DNA of 32,135 nt from Bacteroidales bacterium (GTDB lineage: Bacteria > Bacteroidota > Bacteroidia > Bacteroidales > Muribaculaceae), in contig JAJBUH010000129.1 in NCBI GenBank assembly GCA_020860445.1, forward strand, positions 1-32,135, written 5' to 3'. This document shows positions 27,504 to 32,135 of the stretch, in pieces; position 1 is the first letter of the stretch; the number at the start of each line of letters is the position of its first letter. Both the position numbers and the translations under genes were made by a program. Below the pieces are notes generated by a model that searched no databases, had not been told where the DNA came from, and saw only the letters and a program-made list of their open reading frames with translations.

Positions 27504-27809
27504 TTAGATTACTCTGTCGAGCATGTCCTTCAGCTCTGAGAGGGGTTTCTCACCCTCGTCGTGCCAAAATTCTGTGCCGTCTTTGTAAACGAAGAATGCT
27601 GGGTAGTGCTCTACTCCCCACTCTTCGGTGAGTTTCGGTTCCTTGTCTACATCTATTTGTATAATGTTTGCTTTGTCGCCCATCACATTTCTCAATTCAT
27701 CGATGATAGGCATTTCGCGTTGGCAATGAGGGCACCAGGTGGCGTAGAACTCAATCAGCGTCGGCTTGCTCTCAGCCAAATCAGCTTTAAGTTTCTGAGT
27801 AATGTCCAT
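27504..27809 (-). CDS. Thioredoxin-fold protein with WCPHC active site
   Basis: 101 residues, one thioredoxin domain. The active site is 'WCPHC' (25-29), not the usual WCGPC, and the cis-Pro region is 'VEHYPAFFVY'. A Pro-His centre is known from DsbA-type oxidants and would make the disulfide more oxidising, so its role may differ from that of the neighbour. There is no signal peptide, so it is probably cytosolic. It starts 2 nt after the stop of the WCGPC thioredoxin, which indicates a two-gene operon and a likely duplication. Confidence 0.85.
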   Translation of the reverse strand: MDITQKLKADLAESKPTLIEFYATWCPHCQREMPIIDELRNVMGDKANIIQIDVDKEPKLTEEWGVEHYPAFFVYKDGTEFWHDEGEKPLSELKDMLDRVI

Positions 27810-27811
27810 GG

Positions 27812-28126
27812 TTATTCGTCCTTTTTGGTTTGGATATGTTCTTTGATTTTGCGCACAAGCTCATCGGCTGACTGTACACCCACGGCACGCCAAGCGGCCA
27901 CGCCGAGTTTGAAGATGATCAGCGTAGGCACCGAGCGCACGTTGTACTCGGCTGCCAAAGCTTGGTTTTTGTCAATGTCGACCTTTACAATGTTGGCTGC
28001 ATCGCCAACTTGGCTCTTCACCTCCTCAAGGATGGGACCCTGCACCTTGCACGGGCCGCACCAAGTGGCGAAGAAGTCAACCAGTGTCGGCTTCTCCTGG
28101 CTTATAAGTTTGTTGAAATCGTCCAT
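27812..28126 (-). CDS. Thioredoxin
   Basis: 104 residues with the classic 'WCGPC' redox site (22-26) and 'VRSVPTLIIF' carrying the cis-Pro. No signal peptide. It reduces protein disulfides, recycled by thioredoxin reductase (not in the window). First gene of the tandem pair. Upstream only an imperfect -7 element (AAACTTTG) is seen, without a good -33 partner. Confidence 0.92.
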   Translation of the reverse strand: MDDFNKLISQEKPTLVDFFATWCGPCKVQGPILEEVKSQVGDAANIVKVDIDKNQALAAEYNVRSVPTLIIFKLGVAAWRAVGVQSADELVRKIKEHIQTKKDE

Positions 28127-28244
28127 ATTCTTGAATTTTTGGTTATGAGTTCGGTTTGTCTATTAGAAAAACAACCCTTTTGCCTCAAAGTTTAGCCCTA
28201 GAAAGCCAAAATGAGGTTAACGTTGCAAAAAATCATTGTTAAAT

Positions 28245-28275
28245 TTTGACATTCGGCCAAAAACTCGTACCTTTG
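28245..28275 (+). promoter_or_regulatory. Promoter of tRNA-Arg
   Basis: TTTG, 19 nt, TACCTTTG, about 77 nt upstream of the tRNA 5' end. Confidence 0.75.
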
Positions 28276-28352
28276 CACTTGGAAACGCAACAGTCCTCGG
28301 GGCGCATTAGCAAATGCAGCATCCACGCGCCCCGATTTTGCGCCCCTCCCCT

Positions 28353-28426
28353 GGTCTGGTAGCTCAGCTGGATAGAGCAACAGCCTTCTAAGCTGTGGGT
28401 CCCGGGTTCGAATCCCGGCCGGATCA
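28353..28426 (+). tRNA. tRNA-Arg (anticodon TCT)
   Basis: A 74-nt cloverleaf: acceptor GGTCTGG/CCGGATC with two G-T pairs, D arm GCTC/GAGC, anticodon stem CAGC/GCTG with loop holding TCT, T arm CCGGG TTCGAAT CCCGG, discriminator A. No CCA encoded. Confidence 0.95.
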
Positions 28427-28433
28427 CAACCCC

Positions 28434-28463
28434 AAAAAGCCGCCCTCTCAGAGCGGCTTTTTT
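28434..28463 (+). terminator. Terminator of tRNA-Arg
   Basis: AAAAAGCCGC and GCGGCTTTTTT pair around CCTCTCAGA, ending in six T. Confidence 0.85.
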
Positions 28464-28535
28464 GCGTTCTGGAGCCCTTAAAATACCCTTCAAAACCATA
28501 AAATAGCGAAAAGCCAACCCGATAAGATGGAGAAG

Positions 28536-28693
28536 TTGTGCAATTGTTGTGCAACTTTTACCGGATGGTTGTGCAACTTTTACCGGATGGTTGTGCAACT
28601 TTTGCCAGATGGTTGTGCAACTTTTATAGGGTGGTTGTGCAACTTTTGTGCGACCCTTGTGCAACTTTTGTGCGACCCTTGTGCAACTTTTGT
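28536..28693. repeat. 22-nt tandem array of TTGTGCAACTTTT units
   Basis: TTGTGCAA occurs at 28536, 28547, 28569, 28591, 28613, 28635, 28657 and 28679. The last seven are exactly 22 nt apart and the first is offset by 11. The shared core is TTGTGCAACTTTT; the other 9 nt vary (ACCGGATGG twice, GCCAGATGG, ATAGGGTGG, GTGCGACCC twice). In the 3' half a degenerate TTGTGCGACCC sits midway, so the base period is 11. Confidence 0.9.
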
Positions 28694-28721
28694 ATCCCAA
28701 CTTTAGGTAAATACCTAAACG

Positions 28722-28761
28722 AAAAACGCCAAACCACTGAAAATCAATGATTTGGCGTTTT
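28722..28761 (-). terminator. Terminator of tRNA-Val
   Basis: Minus-strand AAAACGCCAAA pairs with TTTGGCGTTTT, then TC. It starts 7 nt after the tRNA 3' end and may act both ways. Confidence 0.75.
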
Positions 28762-28767
28762 CATTCG

Positions 28768-28842
28768 TGATCTGCATTGGATTCGAACCAATGACCTCCT
28801 CCCTGTCAAGGAGGCGCTCTAAACCAACTGAGCTAGCAAATC
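28768..28842 (-). tRNA. tRNA-Val (anticodon GAC)
   Basis: A 75-nt cloverleaf: acceptor GATTTGC/GCAGATC, D arm GCTC/GAGC, anticodon stem CCTCC/GGAGG with loop TTGACAG, T arm ATTGG TTCGAAT CCAAT, discriminator A. The GAC anticodon reads valine GUC/GUU. Confidence 0.93.
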
Positions 28843-28855
28843 CCGTATTGTACCG

Positions 28856-28887
28856 CAAAGTTACTGCTTTTCCTCCATTCCACCAAA
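28856..28887 (-). promoter_or_regulatory. Promoter of tRNA-Val
   Basis: Minus strand: TTTG, 20 nt, TAACTTTG, about 14 nt before the tRNA 5' end. Confidence 0.75.
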
Positions 28888-28945
28888 TTTTTTCCAATAA
28901 AAGATACGTTTTTTATTTGAATTCATAAAAAAGTATATTCCTTAT

Positions 28946-28975
28946 GTTGGAATAGTCAAAAGTTTAGTACCTTTG
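28946..28975 (+). promoter_or_regulatory. Promoter of the alpha/beta hydrolase gene
   Basis: TACCTTTG (28968-28975) is a perfect -7 element; the best -33 partner is GTTG at 18 nt, imperfect. Confidence 0.55.
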
Positions 28976-29002
28976 TTGGTGTTTTGAGTTAGAAAATAAC
29001 CA

Positions 29003-29719
29003 ATGATGAAAGGAATTGTCATATTTATACATGGATTTGCCGAGGGGCCCAAAGTCTTTGGTGAGTTGCCTGCCTTAGTGAACAGCCAAGGTTGGGATAC
29101 ACAATTGCTGCTTCTGCCCGATCATGGAGGCACATGCCGAGATTTCTCCAAGACAGATGGCTCCAATTGGCTCGCTTATATTGATGAGGCCATTAGCAGA
29201 GCCTCAGTAGAATATGAATCTATAGTGCTGGTTGGCCATTCTATGGGAAGCCTGTTCTCAATTATATGTGCCAATAAATATACTAAGGTAAAGGCAATGG
29301 TGTTGATAAGCACTCCCTTGGCGGTGAGAGTGACCTTCAGAGCAATTCGCACCAATTTGACGGTCGGCTTGAAGAAAAATATCCCTCCAGACCACTTCGC
29401 TTACGCTGCCTCCCAAGCTCTGTCTGTCGCTCCGGGCAAACCCTGGGAATACATCGGCTGGCTTCCACGCCTCCAGGACCTCTTCCGTTACATCAAGCAG
29501 GCTCGTAAGGTTCTACCCAAAATACGCATCCCAATCCTCTGCTTCCACGGCGCCAAAGATGAACTCATAGGCTCCAAATCTATGCGCCTATTCAAGAGTC
29601 TCGCTCCCGATGCCGAAATCCATATTCTCCCTGGATCCTCTCACTTCACTTATCCTGCCTCCGACTTCAATGAAATAGAGACTACCATCAAAAAGACATT
29701 GAAAGAGCTTAAATCATGA
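29003..29719 (+). CDS. Alpha/beta hydrolase (esterase/lipase-like)
   Basis: 238 residues with the full catalytic triad of the fold: Ser80 in 'VGHSMGS', Asp186 in 'HGAKDELIG' and His214 in 'SSHFTYP'. The oxyanion-hole 'IHGF' is at residues 9-12. The layout (short lid around 110-165) matches carboxylesterases and monoacylglycerol lipase-like proteins. There is no signal peptide, so it should act in the cytosol. ATG ATG gives two starts. It is monocistronic. Substrate unknown. Confidence 0.82.
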   Translation: MMKGIVIFIHGFAEGPKVFGELPALVNSQGWDTQLLLLPDHGGTCRDFSKTDGSNWLAYIDEAISRASVEYESIVLVGHSMGSLFSIICANKYTKVKAMVLISTPLAVRVTFRAIRTNLTVGLKKNIPPDHFAYAASQALSVAPGKPWEYIGWLPRLQDLFRYIKQARKVLPKIRIPILCFHGAKDELIGSKSMRLFKSLAPDAEIHILPGSSHFTYPASDFNEIETTIKKTLKELKS

Positions 29720-29772
29720 AAAGTAAATTTTAGGCTTTATCAGAATAAAATTTTTTGTAATATTGTACAATG

Positions 29773-29987
29773 GATGTTCCGAGTGGGTCGGGAGACGAGC
29801 AACCCCCACTTTCTGCTTCGATTGTAATCTTAGCCGGTCAACATGCTTTCGGGCGCTCTCGTCGTTCCCCGATTATATAAACAGCGAGGTAGTACATTAC
29901 TGGGAATGGGGATCCGTACTGAGACGCCCACTTGTGAGGAACCCTTGCTGGAGGAGGGCTCCGGGTGCGGACGACCCTCCTTTTTTT
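29773..29987 (+). ncRNA. Structured RNA candidate, possibly the 6S RNA of this lineage
   Basis: The 378-nt gap after the hydrolase holds no credible gene but has GC-rich structure. GTTCC (29776-29780) plus AGTGGG (29782-29787) pair with CCCACT (29927-29932) and GGAAC (29938-29942), closing a ~165-nt domain. Inside are GACGAG/CTCGTC and AGTAC/GTACT stems. A strong terminator follows. Upstream, TAATATTG is a near -7 match. Size, closing stem and isolated position would suit 6S RNA (RNA polymerase regulator), which in Bacteroidales is divergent; the Bacteroidales-1 Rfam motif should also be considered. Identity is inference; that it is a transcribed structured RNA is better supported. The rest (29988-30097) shows nothing clear. 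Confidence 0.55.
29953..29987 (+). terminator. Intrinsic terminator of the RNA candidate
   Basis: GGAGGG and CCCTCC pair, with an inner CCG/CGG helix, followed by seven T. Confidence 0.85.
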
Positions 29988-30097
29988 ATTTATCATTATA
30001 TCGGCCTTCTTCTCTCTACCACGGCGTAAGGCGTTTGTGATGTTTGTTACATCATTATGTTTCCTTCGAAAGAATTTGTGAGCGCCGCAGAAAAACT

Positions 30098-30979
30098 CTA
30101 AGTTAGGGAGGGAACTCTCAGCCAGATTCTGAACAGTGGGTCTTTAATGGTATATATAGTATTCCTTTTGATGGATTTATCAGCGGATACTAACCTTAGT
30201 TTACAGAGGCTTTTGAGATAGGAAGTCAAGATGCCAGAGGTCAATTGGCTTTTATCCCTGATTTCAGGCACAGTCAACCCCATCCTGGAGGTCCCAAGAA
30301 CATTTAAAATACGCTGGGAAGTTATAGGTATACTTTGGTATATCAATTTGTAGTTGTCAGAGAAAAATGATAGCAAACTGTCGATATCTCTGTCGGGGCT
30401 CTGGTCACTCTCTACTATATGGGTTATGATATCTATGGATTTGATAGTTGGTGAGGCTAAATTATACATAGAGGCCACTCTGGCGATTGACGTGGCATCA
30501 AACAAAGTAGATAGTTCTTCAATAGCAATAGGAGGAAGGTGGACTTTCTTTAACCCTTCAAAGAATGGTGCCTTATATTCGGTCAGCGCAGGGAGTAGTT
30601 TGCTCACTGTGGCAATCATCATGGGAGCACCCTCGTTGTAAAGGTATCTGCGGAGACCGAACTGCTCCTCATAAGAGCATCGACGCAGGTAATAATCCAG
30701 ATTGTCAATGAAAAGCATGGCTTTTCCCTTTCCTTGGTTGATAATGTCAGCGGTACTAAATATGGTGCGTCCGTCAATCCATACAAAAGGTAATTCTGGA
30801 TAAGTGTTGACCAAGCGTTGCAACAAAGAGGTTTTCCCTGACCCTTCCTGTCCAATCACCAATACAGGCTGGGGGATTGAAGCCCCAACATTGGCCTCAA
30901 TCTCCCTACAAATCGAACTGAAAGCTCCCTCATTCGCCACATAATTAGCAAGAGCCTTAGAGTGTCGCTGGCTCTCCAT
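30098..30979 (-). CDS. P-loop ATPase with C-terminal winged helix, second gene of an ATPase pair
   Basis: 293 residues. Walker A 'GQEGSGKT' (43-50) and Walker B 'MLFIDNLD' (88-95) are intact, and 'ATVSKLLP' fits a sensor region. The C-terminal third ('ITSQRILNVLGTSRMGLTVPEIRDKSQLTSGILTSYLKSLCKLRLVS') reads as a winged helix, giving the look of archaeal-type or STAND-like ATPases used as regulators or defence sensors. Its ATG overlaps the stop of the upstream ATPase (TAATG), so the two are produced together and may form a heteromer. AT-rich, like the left-edge accessory genes. No effector domain is seen. Confidence 0.65.
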   Translation of the reverse strand: MESQRHSKALANYVANEGAFSSICREIEANVGASIPQPVLVIGQEGSGKTSLLQRLVNTYPELPFVWIDGRTIFSTADIINQGKGKAMLFIDNLDYYLRRCSYEEQFGLRRYLYNEGAPMMIATVSKLLPALTEYKAPFFEGLKKVHLPPIAIEELSTLFDATSIARVASMYNLASPTIKSIDIITHIVESDQSPDRDIDSLLSFFSDNYKLIYQSIPITSQRILNVLGTSRMGLTVPEIRDKSQLTSGILTSYLKSLCKLRLVSADKSIKRNTIYTIKDPLFRIWLRVPSLT

Positions 30980-32135
30980 TACTCAACAAATTTTGAGTAC
31001 CACCATTTCTTAAGCAAGGGCGAATGGAATCTCCGTATCCCTCCCTTTTCTCTCACTATATATCCATCATGCTCAATCATGTTTAGTATGAGACTGAATT
31101 TGGTGTTAGCTCTTAGTGGAGGCTCATCTATGAATTGAGAATACATCTCCAGTAGTTCATCTCTTGACAATCCATCGTCGGCAATACTTAGGGCATTAAG
31201 AAGCAACTCTGCGCCTTCCTTGAATCCATTATATTCGGCGAGTCGTTCATACCAAGTATTCAAATCATCTGTATGAGCCAGATGATCGAAGGCTTCATCC
31301 ACCATTTGTTGAGCAATACCATTTTTTGCTTCTGGATAATCTTTTATGGTAGTGAAAAGGAGCTGAATGAAATAAGGCACATGCCATTCGATCTTGTCTA
31401 TAATATATTTGACCGAATAGGTTGAGATGGGTAGATTCAGAGAATTTGCCAGAGCAATAATTAGGCCTTCAGCTTCTTCTTGCGACAAGGCATCGAAATC
31501 AAAAGAAACCATGTCATTTATAGTCATAGACAAATTCCTCATGCTCGTAAATGCATGAAGTCCGACCGATCCACAGAATATCCATCTTATCTTAGTGTCT
31601 GTGACTTGCCTCAAGCTTCTAAACCAGTTTAGCAGAAATCCTGCTTCTCTGTGTAAAGTATCCTCCTTGTCAATTATATTTAGGAATAACGGAAGTTCAT
31701 CAATCACCACAAGAGTATCTTTAGAATGATCAATTGCTCCAGCCAAAGAAGAATAAAGATTTTGAGGGGCATCAGTTTTGGAAAAATCGAATTTTATTGG
31801 CCCAATACCCTTTACGCCCTCAAGGATGCGATTAAAGAAACCTTCTGCCACATCGGCTGCCTGGTTCCAAATCTTAGAATTATCGAATTTGGTGATAAGA
31901 ATATTAAGGAAATCCTCCTGAGACTGGACTCCTTCAAGATCAATATATACGCACTTCCATCCAGAATTGGTCTTATCCTCCACAAGCTTTTTAGCAAACG
32001 ATGACTTGCCAATTCGTCTTGGGGCTGATAAGACCAGCGAATGATTACTATTAAGGTACCTGTGAGCTTGTGATAGCTCACGGATTCTTCCGAAGAAGTC
32101 TTCTCCTGTAACAGGAGGACCAACTTTGTTTGATA
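30979..32135 (-). CDS. ATPase_2-like P-loop ATPase, start outside window
   Basis: The frame continues past the ORF-track start (a GTG at 31983) to the window edge, so the gene is partial. The upstream part encodes 'TGEDFFGRIRELSQAHRYL' and 'LSAPRRIGKSSFAKKL', the Walker A and its usual lead-in. 'TLVVIDELPLFL' is Walker B. The C-terminal ~100 residues ('DDGLSRDELLEMYS...IEHDGYIVREKGGIRRFHSPLLKKWW') look like a winged helix. Such ATPase_2 proteins are frequent in Bacteroidetes with no known role. It is coupled to a second ATPase by a 1-nt overlap. Confidence 0.7.
   Translation of the reverse strand, partial: SNKVGPPVTGEDFFGRIRELSQAHRYLNSNHSLVLSAPRRIGKSSFAKKLVEDKTNSGWKCVYIDLEGVQSQEDFLNILITKFDNSKIWNQAADVAEGFFNRILEGVKGIGPIKFDFSKTDAPQNLYSSLAGAIDHSKDTLVVIDELPLFLNIIDKEDTLHREAGFLLNWFRSLRQVTDTKIRWIFCGSVGLHAFTSMRNLSMTINDMVSFDFDALSQEEAEGLIIALANSLNLPISTYSVKYIIDKIEWHVPYFIQLLFTTIKDYPEAKNGIAQQMVDEAFDHLAHTDDLNTWYERLAEYNGFKEGAELLLNALSIADDGLSRDELLEMYSQFIDEPPLRANTKFSLILNMIEHDGYIVREKGGIRRFHSPLLKKWWYSKFVE

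Noticed and set aside
28536-28693. CRISPR array
   Set aside because: Units of 22 nt with 9-nt variable parts are too short for repeat plus spacer, and no cas gene is present.
28239-28700. 153-residue minus-strand ORF rich in KSCTT/KVAQ repeats
   Set aside because: It is a translation of the 22-nt array, the terminator and the antisense of tRNA-Arg; a 22-nt period does not keep frame per unit.
28538-28750. 70-residue plus-strand ORF over the same array
   Set aside because: Same cause; low-complexity FYRMVVQLL-type product and no promoter.
29763-30029. ORFs over the structured RNA candidate
   Set aside because: They cross the terminator, have Cys/Arg-rich random composition and no support as proteins.

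Overview
The window looks like a chromosome segment from the Bacteroidales, most likely a gut Muribaculaceae-type genome. The conserved proteins (RpoB, RpoC, EF-Tu, ribosomal proteins) read as Bacteroidetes sequences. Most promoters that can be recognised are the Bacteroidetes type (TTTG, 17-20 nt, TAnnTTTG), and Shine-Dalgarno sites are rarely obvious. No taxonomic search could be run, so the placement is by family resemblance only.

Left part (1-8150) is an AT-richer accessory region. It starts with the tail of a DNA methyltransferase translationally coupled to an HNH endonuclease, which reads as a restriction-modification pair. Then come a two-gene membrane-protein unit whose larger gene carries an apparent frameshift in a G run, an orphan PD-(D/E)XK nuclease-like gene, and an AbiE toxin-antitoxin locus whose antitoxin is intact but whose toxin has lost its catalytic core. 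After these are a perfect 61-nt palindrome, a decayed Bro-N-like fragment, and an AlbA_2/HATPase regulator bracketed by copies of a 21-23 nt repeat.

Middle (8155-23590) is the housekeeping core, read leftward. A sialate O-acetylesterase-like gene with a tiny secreted-peptide gene upstream is followed (to the right) by the information-processing operon. From one promoter near 23,570 the order of transcription is tRNA-Thr(TGT), tRNA-Tyr, tRNA-Gly, tRNA-Thr(GGT), tuf, tRNA-Trp, secE, nusG, rplK, rplA, rplJ, rplL, rpoB, rpoC. Hairpins sit between secE and nusG, between rplL and rpoB, between rpoB and rpoC, and after rpoC. The first two and the last have the form of terminators or attenuators.

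Right part (23,600-32,135): a secreted GH31 glycosidase, a SIS-domain arabinose-5-phosphate isomerase (Kdo branch), lumazine synthase (riboflavin), two tandem thioredoxins, tRNA-Arg(TCT), a striking 22-nt tandem array of TTGTGCAACTTTT units, tRNA-Val(GAC), and an alpha/beta hydrolase. These are followed by an unannotated structured RNA candidate with a strong terminator (possibly the 6S RNA of this lineage) and two translationally coupled P-loop ATPases running off the right edge.

The likeliest undescribed items are the structured RNA at about 29,770-29,987, the 22-nt (underlying 11-nt) repeat array, the coupled ATPase pair, and the repeat-bracketed AlbA_2 regulator. All of these need database or experimental tests that were not available here.
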